From: Paraburkholderia ribeironis
GTDB taxonomy: Bacteria > Pseudomonadota > Gammaproteobacteria > Burkholderiales > Burkholderiaceae
Direction: 5' to 3'
Length of the DNA stretch: 64,000 bases
Assembly (NCBI RefSeq): GCF_900019265.1
Contig: NZ_CYGX02000059.1
Span: forward strand, 1 to 64,000
Within the stretch, counting starts at the first letter, position 1; each line of letters begins with the position of its first letter. The notes beneath the pieces were generated by a model, which searched no databases, was not told the DNA's origin, and worked only from the letters and a program-made list of their open reading frames with translations. Made by a program: the position numbers and the translations under genes. Below are positions 11,070 to 20,200 of this stretch, piece after piece.

Positions 11070-11861
11070 ATGAGCACTCGACAACAGCACGTCATGCGTC
11101 CTGTCAGCGCGACGCTGCTAATTGCATCCGTTGCGTTGTTCGCTGGCTGCGGCGGCGGCGGCGGTGGCGGGGGCGGTAGTGCTGGCGGCAGCGCAAGCAG
11201 CTTGTCGACGGTTTCCATCGCCGGTACGGCGGCAACTGGCAAGGCACTCTCGAACGCGACGATTAGCATCGATTGCGCGCGGGGCTCGATGTCGGTCGTA
11301 GCAGATGCGAACGGAAACTACCACGCGACCTTCGGCGCAGACATGCCGTGCATGATCGCTGCGACTTCGGGCGGGACGACGCTGCATTCCGCAGCCTTCG
11401 CTGGCGGCACGTACAACATCACGCCGGAGACTGACCTGATGTTGTCGTATCTGGCGGCGCAACTCGGCACGAATGAAAGCGGGCTCATCGCCGGCTTCGC
11501 GACGAACACACAGTTTCAGCAGACGCTGCAGAATCAAACCGACGTTCTGACTGCGCAGGCCGCTGTCGTCCAGAGTCTGCAGCAACGGTACGGTGTTACG
11601 CTTTCCACGCCCAATTTTCTGACCACCGCATTCACTGTCGGTCAGCCAGGCGAGGACAGCGATCTCGAAGCACTTTTCGCTCGCGGCGCAATCGATACCA
11701 ACGGTGAACCGGACGCAGCCGCGGTTACGCTGATAGCTGCGGCGGGGGCCGCACATCCGATTGCACTTGTGCCGCCTACCGGCACAAGCGGGACCGGTGG
11801 AACCGGGGTGGGCGGCACTGGAAGTATGGGAGGCACCGGAAGTATGGGCGGCATGATGTGA
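11070..11861 (+). CDS. Putative lipoprotein with Gly-rich linker and tail
   Basis: The 263-residue product begins with a lipoprotein signal peptide ending LFAGC, so Cys near residue 27 should be lipidated. A run of nine glycines follows, then a carboxypeptidase-regulatory-like beta domain (TVSIAGTAATGKALSNATISI, DANGNYHATF). The middle region is rich in Gln and Thr, and the tail has GTGG and GSMGG repeats ending SMGGMM. The second ATG, at 11070, starts the frame more naturally than the adjacent ATG at 11067. It is predicted to be anchored in the envelope; function is unknown. A 25-codon frame just upstream (10941-11018) has no support. Confidence 0.8.
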   Translation: MSTRQQHVMRPVSATLLIASVALFAGCGGGGGGGGGSAGGSASSLSTVSIAGTAATGKALSNATISIDCARGSMSVVADANGNYHATFGADMPCMIAATSGGTTLHSAAFAGGTYNITPETDLMLSYLAAQLGTNESGLIAGFATNTQFQQTLQNQTDVLTAQAAVVQSLQQRYGVTLSTPNFLTTAFTVGQPGEDSDLEALFARGAIDTNGEPDAAAVTLIAAAGAAHPIALVPPTGTSGTGGTGVGGTGSMGGTGSMGGMM

Positions 11862-12258
11862 GGCGGCACGACACATGATGCCTTTGAGTCACCGTTCGTT
11901 CGACCACCGTTCAACGTGTCTGGAACCTTGGGGATGGTCATCTTGTCACGGCGCACTCATGGCGCTGCATGAGATCGCGATGCAGCAGAGGTGACCGATA
12001 GGCGCTCAACCGAAAACACCCGCACATGTGTCAGAGGCGTTCCAGGACTTTTCGATCGACGTGTTTGCCATCAGCGCCAGCTAGAAGCCACGTAGACATC
12101 TTCGCCCACTACCGGCGACCGGCTCGCGACTGGCTCGCGACTGGCTCGCGACCGGTTGCCCTAGCGTACCCTGAACGGCTCGAGTAATGCGTTCCTGAGC
12201 GGTCCCGTTGGACGACCAGATATGAGCGTTGCGTGAGGCGCGCACAGGAACACTTGGA
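11862..12258. other. Intergenic region with an 11-bp tandem repeat
   Basis: No gene is supported in these 397 bases. At 12121-12153 the unit GGCTCGCGACT occurs three times in tandem, the last with C for T. The two flanking genes converge here; no clear terminator hairpin was found. Confidence 0.5.
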
Positions 12259-12729
12259 CTAGTGCCGATGCATTCCGCCGAATCCCCTCATGCCACCGAC
12301 CCCACGCATACCACCGTCGGGGAACGGGGCGCGATGAAAGCCCCCTCCGATTGGTGCGAAGTGATCGTGACCCTTCTGATGAAAGTGGTCGAAGTGGTGA
12401 AAGTGATGAAAGTGGTTGACAAAGATCACCCCCGTGCCAACGAATATCGGCGGCCCCCACCACCAGGTACCGGGATAAGGATAGGCCGAGACGGGATACC
12501 ACAGCACGCTGCCATCCTCCCTTTGCACAATCTGCCAGGTTCCATCACTTTGCTGGCACATACGTCCGACGACCTGCTGCATCGTCCCGTCGATTTCTAC
12601 CTGCCCGAAGATTGCGCGGCAATTCGTGCTGTCGGCCAGCTCCGGTGGCTCGTCATATGTTTGCGCGAGTGCAGGCGCAGCGAAGCCGAGACAGACGAGC
12701 AATGTCCCGCAACGAAGCAGTTTGTCCAT
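12259..12729 (-). CDS. Secreted protein with His/Phe-rich segment
   Basis: The 156-residue product begins MDKLLRCGTLLVCLGFAAPALAQ, a good signal peptide with cleavage after ALA. Two cysteines (NCRAIFGQVEIDGTMQQ and RMCQQSDGTWQIVQ) enclose a segment like the outer-membrane surface-antigen proteins of proteobacteria. It is followed by WYPVSAYPYPGTWWWGPP, then a histidine-rich stretch (FHHFHHFDHFHQKGHDHF) and a Gly/Met/Arg tail. The His cluster could bind metal ions. The start is set at the ATG that opens the signal peptide; the frame remains open further upstream without coding character. Confidence 0.78.
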   Translation of the reverse strand: MDKLLRCGTLLVCLGFAAPALAQTYDEPPELADSTNCRAIFGQVEIDGTMQQVVGRMCQQSDGTWQIVQREDGSVLWYPVSAYPYPGTWWWGPPIFVGTGVIFVNHFHHFHHFDHFHQKGHDHFAPIGGGFHRAPFPDGGMRGVGGMRGFGGMHRH

Positions 12730-13264
12730 GATGCATGGCCACGTGAATCCCCGAGGTTTTCGACGTCGTTCGTCGGCGTCACCCAGCGCATTGGTGCGCT
12801 TACGTAATTTAATGCCGCGGGCTTGGGTGTGGTGGGGCTTGCCGCTCGGGACGGAGTTGCCTGATGAGTAAACGACGAAGCACATCGGCCTATTCCGGCG
12901 ATAGCTGTGCAGCGGGCACTTTCTGAACGACTTTGACTGGCAGTAGCGGGGCGAATCTTCGCATACGCTTGCAGCGGGACCAAACGTTCGTGCTGCCCTG
13001 GTGCGAATGTCAGGAAAGCAACCCGCGGCGGCCTGACCGGCGCAGATGGCTAAGTGCCGGCAACCGCCGATTATTTGTCCGCGAGTGGCCGTACCGGGCG
13101 GCCGCTCGACTCTGATGCCTGCTCTTGCAATCCCGACAGGTTTACCAGAAGCAGCGGTCGAAGTGCGTCCGTCGGCGACGCACGGTTAGCATGCCAAATT
13201 TTTCCTATGCAGCAGAGAACTGCCGACATTAACGAGCAAATGCAGATGTCCCTTTTATCGTCGG
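12730..13264. other. Intergenic region without recognised gene
   Basis: These 535 bases lie between two minus-strand genes. Short frames are present on both strands but none has a ribosome site or recognisable product. Confidence 0.5.
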
Positions 13265-14173
13265 TCAGTGTTGGCCGCCGGGCACTTCGAAGGCGTTCGG
13301 ATTGTCGGTGATCCGGCGCTGAGTCATGTGGGCGTTCCAGTCGGCGTCAGCCGACGATGGTGCGTCTGGCCGCGGCGCGACTTTCACGTGGTGCTGCGCG
13401 GGCTGATCCGAGGGCTGGTGGGCTTGCGCGATTGTGCCGTCGGCGGACGAGCGTGTAGTCCATTCGGGATGCACAGACAGGGAAGGCCGCTCGGCTGGAT
13501 AAGCGAAGCGGTCCGGTGCCTGGCGTTCATCGACCCGCGCTTCGCTGGCACGTGCGGCTGCCGTTGCGCGATCGGCCCTCGCGACACGATGGGTTGCGCC
13601 GTGCCGAGCCGAGCCTCCCTCGATCGTCGGCGTAGTCTCACCTGCGGGTTGTACGGCTCGGGATGACGCCCGCGGATGAACCTCCTCCGGTGCGACATGC
13701 GCCGGCACGGTCGGCTGGATTGTCGCAATCGTTGCCGACTGATCGTCGCCGTGCGTTGCGCTGGTTGTCAGCAACCAGGTAAGCACGATTGCGCAGGCGA
13801 CGAAGATCGCCGCGCCCAACACATGGTCTGCACGCGACGAACGCGCAAACGTGTTGCCCGTCTCGAGGTACTGGCGGGCTTCGGCCAGTTGAGCATCCCA
13901 ACGGGACGAATAGTCACGTGGCTTCGGCAGCGTGTAGAAGAAACGGAACTTCGAACCCGATGCAAACGGATGCTGACGCGCCAGTGGCGCGGTGAGTCGC
14001 ACGGCTTCGTGGCCTGTGCGCTGCGCCTCAGTGGATACGGCCGCTCGGGGCCGATTCTGCGCTGCGGCTCGCGCCGGCCATCGATAGACGCCGTAAGGCG
14101 CCGGCAAACCACGAAGCAACCGCGCATCCGGCAACGCCAGATTGCCTTGAATCAGCGCAAGCGGTCGGTTCAA
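13265..14173 (-). CDS. Hypothetical single-pass membrane protein, end of a response-regulator operon
   Basis: The 302-residue frame starts with a TTG that overlaps the stop of the upstream HPt gene (TTGA), which suggests translational coupling. Residues about 70-110 include FRFFYTLPKPRDYSSRWDAQLAEARQ, shortened here to its RDYSSRWDAQL core. A single membrane segment (VLGAAIFVACAIVLTWLL) lies at about 118-136, followed by 165 residues of low-complexity Ala/Arg/Pro/Ser sequence, likely periplasmic. No domain is recognised. It is third in a three-gene unit with a LuxR-type regulator and an HPt protein, and so may help signal across the membrane. The exact start is uncertain. Confidence 0.65.
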   Translation of the reverse strand: MNRPLALIQGNLALPDARLLRGLPAPYGVYRWPARAAAQNRPRAAVSTEAQRTGHEAVRLTAPLARQHPFASGSKFRFFYTLPKPRDYSSRWDAQLAEARQYLETGNTFARSSRADHVLGAAIFVACAIVLTWLLTTSATHGDDQSATIATIQPTVPAHVAPEEVHPRASSRAVQPAGETTPTIEGGSARHGATHRVARADRATAAARASEARVDERQAPDRFAYPAERPSLSVHPEWTTRSSADGTIAQAHQPSDQPAQHHVKVAPRPDAPSSADADWNAHMTQRRITDNPNAFEVPGGQH

Positions 14174-15060
14174 GGTTCGGTGCTCCGGTGGACAGCGGGC
14201 AGCGCTTCGAGCTGTTTGACAAGACTCTTCGCACGGTCGATCAGCGCGTCGATTGCCCCCGCGTCCCGTTCCCGCGGCGACGTACTCGCGCGGCGCAACC
14301 CCTCCATCAAACCGCGCGCACCGACGAGACCCACCGCGCCGCTCAATCGATGCAGCACGCTGCGCAGATCATCGGGATCATCCTGATGACGCAATACGCT
14401 CAGGCGCGCCAGGTCGGCGTCCATCGCACGGCACCAACCGTCCAGAAATGCGGAAAGATCGACCCCTTCTTCGCACAATGCGTCCAGATAGCGATGTTCA
14501 AAGGGCTCCAGTGGAGCGCTTCGGGATGCATCGAGTGGCATCATGGTCGGCTTCACAGCGGCGCTCGACGGGTTTGCAGTGGCGACTTGGGCTGCTTGCT
14601 CGCGCGCTTGCGCGGCTTCGCAACGGTGCAGCCAGTGGTCCGCGATATGTTTCTGTTTCTTGGCCGCCCGCTTCCACGCGGCTCGCGATATGCACGTGCC
14701 GATCAGCGCAACGACCGCCACAAGGGCCAGTGCGAGTGCCAGTGAAGATGGCCATGGCTGCGACGCCATTGCCACGCCGTCTGCGCTCGATGCCGCGAAT
14801 TGACGCGAATTTTCAGCGTGCATTGCATGGCGCACGGTGCTGATTGATGGTGGCGCGTTAGGCGCCGCCTCGGTGCCTGCCGGAAACATCCACAGCAGCG
14901 CAAGCACCAGGAGACAGCCAGATGCCCTCACCTTACGGATCGACGTCCGCAACGCACGCTGAACGATGGAATGCGAAAAATCGCCGAGGCAGCACGGCAC
15001 ACGACAATGACGCACCCATGACGAGAAACCTGGCGGGCTCACAGTGTTCACCGACGGCAA
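14170..15060 (-). CDS. Membrane-anchored HPt (histidine phosphotransfer) protein
   Basis: The 296-residue frame starts with TTG (GTG codons follow soon, so the start is uncertain), three bases after the regulator's stop. Two hydrophobic stretches, about residues 48-64 and 105-124, suggest an exported loop between them and a cytoplasmic C-terminal half. Residues about 185-285 form an HPt helical bundle: FEHRYLDALCEEGVD, then DDLRSVLHRLSGAVGLVGA, in which His237 is the probable phosphorylated residue. There is no kinase domain. It probably relays phosphate to or from the adjacent regulator, but its donor kinase is not in this window. Confidence 0.78.
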   Translation of the reverse strand: MPSVNTVSPPGFSSWVRHCRVPCCLGDFSHSIVQRALRTSIRKVRASGCLLVLALLWMFPAGTEAAPNAPPSISTVRHAMHAENSRQFAASSADGVAMASQPWPSSLALALALVAVVALIGTCISRAAWKRAAKKQKHIADHWLHRCEAAQAREQAAQVATANPSSAAVKPTMMPLDASRSAPLEPFEHRYLDALCEEGVDLSAFLDGWCRAMDADLARLSVLRHQDDPDDLRSVLHRLSGAVGLVGARGLMEGLRRASTSPRERDAGAIDALIDRAKSLVKQLEALPAVHRSTEP

Positions 15061-15063
15061 GCG

Positions 15064-15672
15064 CTAACCGATCAGCTTATGCAACGAAGCGAATTCGATC
15101 AGCGCCGCCAATGACGAGAGCCCGAGTTTTTCCTGAATACGGCTCTTATAGGTACTCACTGTCTTGTCGCTAAGGAACAGGCGGCTCGCAATGTCGCGAT
15201 TGCTGACGCCGCGGGCGAGGTGTTGCAACACCTCGATCTCACGCACCGACAAGGACTTTAGTCCGTTTTCGGTTGCGGAATCGGTAGTATCGACCGGGAA
15301 GCAGTCGTAGCCGAATAGAACCGTTTTGAGTGCCGTAATGAGCTCGCCCATTTCACGGCCCTTGCTGACATAACCATTTGCGCCGGCATTGCGCGTATAG
15401 CTCGCCATGACATGCTCCGGCTTCGCCGAAAGAACGAGAATGCAAGTTTTTAGATTCTGGCCGCGAATGCGGCGGATCATGGATAAACCATCGAGCCGTG
15501 GCAAATCGAGATCGAGAATAACCAGATCGGGGCGTTCTGCCAGCACCATTTTCAGGCCGTCTTCACCATCGCCGCATTCGCCGACCAGATCCAGTTCAGG
15601 ATCGGCACGCAGCACACTGGCTATGGTTCCCAGAATGATTGGATGGTCATCGATAATCACAATTCTCTTCAT
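15064..15672 (-). CDS. NarL/FixJ-family response regulator
   Basis: This 202-residue cytoplasmic regulator has a receiver domain (residues 1-120) with the acidic pair Asp8-Asp9, the phosphorylation site Asp54 (VILDLDLPRLDG), and Lys104 (YVSKGRE). A LuxR-type helix-turn-helix follows at about 138-198 (LSVREIEVLQHLARGVSNRDIA and LSDKTVSTYKSRIQEKLG). It is the first gene of a minus-strand unit with an HPt protein and a membrane protein. It is about as long as, and closely similar in layout to, the regulator at 37607-38251, and both lie beside adhesion genes. Control of the adhesin and Tad operons is inferred from position. Confidence 0.93.
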   Translation of the reverse strand: MKRIVIIDDHPIILGTIASVLRADPELDLVGECGDGEDGLKMVLAERPDLVILDLDLPRLDGLSMIRRIRGQNLKTCILVLSAKPEHVMASYTRNAGANGYVSKGREMGELITALKTVLFGYDCFPVDTTDSATENGLKSLSVREIEVLQHLARGVSNRDIASRLFLSDKTVSTYKSRIQEKLGLSSLAALIEFASLHKLIG

Positions 15673-15983
15673 TTATAGCTCGCCTTTGATATCAATCAAT
15701 GGGCACAAAACGAATCGAACCCGCCCGCATGTAATTCAAATGAAATACTAGCAATATTGCCGATAAAAAATTTCGGCAAGATAGAGTGAAATTTCCGCAA
15801 TATCGAATTGCTTCTTCTCGCGCGAACGCTTGAACGAGATCGGCTACCTCTCGCTGGCATGACTTCAGAGGTGGCGATGTAACCAGACCCGATGCAAAAA
15901 GTGGCGTGCGAAAATCACAGAGAAGCAGAACGCGAATCCTGTTCGCGTTCGTGCTACTCATTGGGAGTACTCCCCGATGAAAA
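15673..15983. promoter_or_regulatory. AT-rich control region of the response-regulator operon
   Basis: This stretch is AT-rich against its surroundings. It contains the perfect palindrome GCAATATTGC (15751-15760), an overlapping inverted repeat TTGCCGA / TCGGCAA (15757-15779), AAATTTCGGCAAGATAGA (15768-15785) and GAAATTTCCGCAA (15788-15800). Closely related sequences occur before the pilin gene at 24495-24520. No clear -35/-10 pair could be fixed. Confidence 0.55.
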
Positions 15984-16013
15984 GAACGACCGGCCACGCT
16001 GGCCCGGTCGTTC
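15984..16013 (-). terminator. Terminator of the OmpA-like lipoprotein gene
   Basis: A 10-bp perfect stem (GAACGACCGG / CCGGTCGTTC) around a 10-base loop is followed on the minus strand by TTTTC. It lies just past the stop of the minus-strand OmpA-like gene. Confidence 0.8.
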
Positions 16014-16019
16014 CTTGTG

Positions 16020-17135
16020 TCACTCTCCCTGCTGATCTTGCAGCGGGCGTTGCGATTGCATGCGCTGGCCCTGCGGCGCAACCGACGTCTGCGCATTACT
16101 GCGCGCAAAGTCGAGTTCGACGCGACGGTTCGGTGCAAGACAGTCGATCAGCGCCTGACGGTTGCGGTCGTTACACTGCACCAGCGGATTTTCCTTGCCG
16201 CGGCCACGCGCCGTTATCGGTGTCTTGACGCCACCGTTCTGCAGGTAGCGTTTGACAGTCTCCGCACGCCTCGCCGACAACTGACGGTTGTAGCTGTCGC
16301 TACCCAGGCGGTCCGTATAGCCTTCAACGCGGATGCCCGTCACGTCGTCAACCTGATTGAGATCGTGCAGCAGCTGGTCGAGCTTGGCCTTGCCGCTGGG
16401 CAGGATGCCTGCCATATCGCCACGATCGAACCTGAAGGTTGCGTCGGCTTGCAGCGTCACCTTTGGCGGGATGGTCGTCACACCCGCGACGGGCGGCGGC
16501 GTACAAGCCTGGAGGGCAGCCCCGATGGCCGGCAAACCCTTCTCGACGCCATCGACCAGACGCTGGCTCTCGTCGAAGTCACGCGTCCACGCCTCATGAC
16601 CGGCGTGCATCAACTCGACTTCGGAACAGGCCGTCAAACGCTGCGCTTCCTGGCACTGCGGAAACAGCGGCGAGGTCTTGGCCGCCAGGACCTGCTTCCA
16701 TAAATCCGGCCGGATCACTGACACGGTGCGCAATTCCGGATTCTCGACGGAAAGGCCCTGGCCAGTTTCCAGCGCCGTGGTCAGACGGTTGGACTCCACC
16801 AGCGCCTCCTCGACAAAGCCCCAACCGTCGTGCAACGAACGTTCGTCGCGCGCAGCGTCCAGCCAGCACTGCGCCTTGTCGCCGAAGTAGTTATTTTTGC
16901 GCTCACCGAGCGCGGTCAAGCGGGCATTCAATGAACGTAGCATCGCAGCGTTCTTGACGCCGCCGTACGTCGCAATCCACTGTGACGTCACCGCTCCCGC
17001 CGCCTGATTCTGCGTCGCGTTGAATCCGGTTTGCAGGACCGTGGGATCCTGGATCTGCAGGTGATCGCGCGTCGCGGACGACGAACATCCTGCGAGCATC
17101 GCGGCAAGCGCGATGGCAATTAACGAATACTTCAT
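16020..17135 (-). CDS. OmpA-family lipoprotein with a shared uncharacterised N-terminal domain
   Basis: The 371-residue product has a lipoprotein signal (MKYSLIAIALAAMLAGCSSS, Cys17). Residues about 25-220 form a domain also found in the lipoprotein at 38318-38977: both have AQCWxDAAR, HDxWGFVEEA, LRTVSxxRPDLW and ACxEVELMxAGHxAW. Residues about 225-345 are an OmpA-like peptidoglycan-binding domain (FRFDRGDMAGILPSGKAKL, VEGYTDRLGSDSYNRQLSARRA, NRRVELDF). The tail is Gln-rich. It should sit in the outer membrane and touch peptidoglycan. It lies 94 bp downstream of the trimeric autotransporter gene on the same strand, but a hairpin terminator separates them. Confidence 0.9.
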   Translation of the reverse strand: MKYSLIAIALAAMLAGCSSSATRDHLQIQDPTVLQTGFNATQNQAAGAVTSQWIATYGGVKNAAMLRSLNARLTALGERKNNYFGDKAQCWLDAARDERSLHDGWGFVEEALVESNRLTTALETGQGLSVENPELRTVSVIRPDLWKQVLAAKTSPLFPQCQEAQRLTACSEVELMHAGHEAWTRDFDESQRLVDGVEKGLPAIGAALQACTPPPVAGVTTIPPKVTLQADATFRFDRGDMAGILPSGKAKLDQLLHDLNQVDDVTGIRVEGYTDRLGSDSYNRQLSARRAETVKRYLQNGGVKTPITARGRGKENPLVQCNDRNRQALIDCLAPNRRVELDFARSNAQTSVAPQGQRMQSQRPLQDQQGE

Positions 17136-17153
17136 GTCTGTCTCTCATGGAAA

Positions 17154-17182
17154 GGGTCGCACGGAAGCTTCCCGTGCGACCC
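17154..17182 (-). terminator. Hairpin terminator after the trimeric autotransporter gene
   Basis: GGGTCGCACGG (17154-17164) pairs perfectly with CCGTGCGACCC (17172-17182), and TTTCC follows on the minus strand. It sits between the autotransporter stop and the OmpA-like gene and may only partly stop transcription because the T run is short. Confidence 0.72.
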
Positions 17183-17229
17183 AGACAGCTAACGCCTCAA
17201 GCCTCTATTCAAAGCCTTGCGGCCTTCGC

Positions 17230-20200
17230 CTAGTTGCCGAGTACGATGCCGATACCAGCGCGGACGATGGTACTGTTGCCGCCCGAGGTGGACACGCCAA
17301 GGTTGTAGTTGATCGTGCCCTTCTCGTTCCAGCGGGACACACCGAGGCCGACAGCCTGGTAACCACGATAGTTGGCGATACCTGCGTTCATGGTGGTGCG
17401 ACCCGGCAGGTACGGCGTCACGATGTTCAGCGCCGATGCCGATGCAATACCCTTGGCGGCATTACGATCGACGTTGTGGATCGTGTTGTTCATGCCGCCC
17501 ATCGCATTGTTCAACTGACCCAGGTTGACCGCGTCGGTCAACTGCGTACCGGCCGCGACGTTCGTGATCTGACGCTCCGCACCGGCGGACCCCACCGATA
17601 CTGAGTTGTCCCGATCCGTGGTCGAGTTCGAGCCCAGCGCGACCGCGTTGGCATTCGGCGCCGTTGCGCCGGCACCCATCGCGACTGAGTTGTCACCCGC
17701 CGTCACCGCGCCCTTGCCGATTGCAATCGCGCCACTACCGGTTGCCGCGGCGCCATTGCCGATTGCAATTGCGTCCGAACCCGAGGCAACCGCCGCCGTG
17801 CCGCCGCCGGAACCTGGTGAGCCGATGTTGACGTACGTACCGCCGCCCGTATCGCCCCTGGCCAGGTTGTTAATCTGGCTCTGCAGGCTCGAGAACTGTC
17901 CGTAGGTGACGGCGTCCGTCGCGCTGGTGCCGTTCGCCAGGTTAGTCAGCGTGACCGGCGTGGTCGAACCCGCGCCACCCAATGTCACCTTGCTCTTCGA
18001 TGCGTCGTCGTAGGCGACGGCGTTTGCGGTGCCGCCGCCACCACCATTGTTCGTCACATAGTCGGAGACATACGTCTGCATCTGGCCGACGTTGACGGCG
18101 TCGGTCGCGGCGGTGCCAGCCGCCACGTTCTTCAACTGGGTCGGGGCGCCGCCCGGGTTGAAGGTCAGCGTGGTCTTGCTGGTGTCGTCGTACGTGACCA
18201 ATGGGTTGGTCACGTTGCCTGTTGGATCGACGTTCAAGCCAGCGTCTTTCAATTGCTTGAGGTTCACTGCTTCATCGTCGGTCGTTGCAGCGGCCACGTT
18301 CGCGATCGTAACCGGCGTAGCCGCATTACCCAGCGTCAGCTTGTCGTGTGCGGGGGTATCGTAGATCACGCCATCCGGGTTCCCACCGGTCACGATCGCC
18401 GCGTTGAGGGCGCCGATTGCGGCGTCTACGCCGCTGTACGTGCCGCCACCGACGGTGTATGTGGGTTTGCTGACCTGGCCGTTCGAACCCACCGTCGAGC
18501 CGCCGCCCAGCGCGGCTGCGGTACTGCTCATCGCGCCGAACAATTGCGAACCGTTGATCGCTTCTTTGCTGCCCGAGGTGACCGCGCCAACGGCGACGTT
18601 CGTCAAGTTCACCGGCGGCGCAGTCGCGCCGCCCAGTGTGATCTTGCTCTTGGTCACATCGTCATACGCGACAAATGCGTTCGACACGTTGCCGTTACCA
18701 TCGAAGTTCGCGCCCATCGCCTTCAACTGGCTAACGTTCACCGCATCGGGGTCCGCCACACCATTGGCCACGTTCGATACCGTCACCGGCGTACCCGCGT
18801 TACCCAGCTTGACGCTGGTATGCGCGGGCGTGTCGTACGTCACTGCATCGGCCGGGCCTGTGCCCCCAAAGTTCGCCGCCGCAACCAGCGCCGCGCCCAC
18901 GTCGGTATAGGTCTGCCCGCCGATCGTGTAACTCGGACGCTTGATCGTGCCATCCGGGTTCACGGATGCGCCACCACCAATCGCAGCAGTCACCCCCGAC
19001 AGCTGGTTCACGTTCACCGCGTCGGTGCCGCTGGTACCCGCCGCCAGGTGAATGATCTGGCTCTGGCTGGTGGAGTTGCCCACCGACACCGCGTTGGCAC
19101 GATCGGCAATCGAGTTCGAGCCGATTGCAACACTGTCCGCCGCGTTGGCCGTCGCATGCCAACCAAACGCCATGCTGTTCGTAGCACCCTGACTGACGAA
19201 CGAGCCGTAGCCGATCGCAACGGAACCAGTACTCGTAGCGCTGGCGGTTGTCCCCACGGCGATCGCGTCGACTGCGCTCGCACGGGCGTTGTAGCCAATC
19301 GACACCGCGTCGGCCGACAGCGCGCCGACCGTTGCACCGGCACCGATTGCCGTCGCGTTGATGGATGCAACGCCGGCCGCCGAGCCGACTGCGGTCGACC
19401 CGGCGCTGCCGGCGATGGAACCCCCGCCGACCGCCAGGGCACCATCGCCCGTAGCGCTCGCGACGGGGCCAATTGCCATGGTGTTCAGGTCATCCGAAGC
19501 GGTCGTGTTCGCGCCAGCCACCACTTTCGAGCTCACCGCGATGTAACTCAGCACGGCGTTCGAACTTTGCATCATCGACTTCACGCCGCTGGTCGTGTCC
19601 GCTAGCAGTTGCGCCTGCAGATCGTTCCATTGGGCCATGTTCACCGCATCGGTCGCATCGATACCGTTCGCGACGTGCGTGATGCGCACTTCCGCCCCCT
19701 TCGAGCCAACCGATAACGTGTTTTCCGCATCCGTGACCGCATTCACGCCGAGCGCAGTCGAATTGGCAAAGCCCGCGCTTGCGCCCGCGCCGATTGCCAG
19801 CGCATTCGACTTGGTCGCCATTGCGTTGCCGCCGATTGCAATCGACTCCGAGCCGCTCGCCTGCGCAGTTGCCGAATCCGACACCACCTTGACGTACTTC
19901 AGGTTGGTCGCGAAGTTCGTGTTGATCTGGCCGAGCTCACCGTCGACAGCAGTCAGTGCCGAGCCCACATCGGCATACGGGCTACCGGCGATCACATACG
20001 ACGGTTGCGACAGGGTGCCATCGTCGAGAACGCTTGCACCGCCGCCCAGTGCTTGCGCGGTCGAGTGCGCCGTGTTGTAGAGCTGCCTGCCTGTCACAGC
20101 ATTGTCGCTCGATGCAGCGATCTGACCGTCGGCAAGGTTGCCCAGTAGAACCGGCACAGTCGCACCGACGCCACCGAGCGTGACCTTGTTCTTCGCCGCA

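Noticed and set aside
15692..16138. A 148-codon minus-strand frame overlapping the OmpA-like gene end
   Set aside because: It crosses a terminator and a promoter region and overlaps the OmpA-like gene in another frame; no domain seen.
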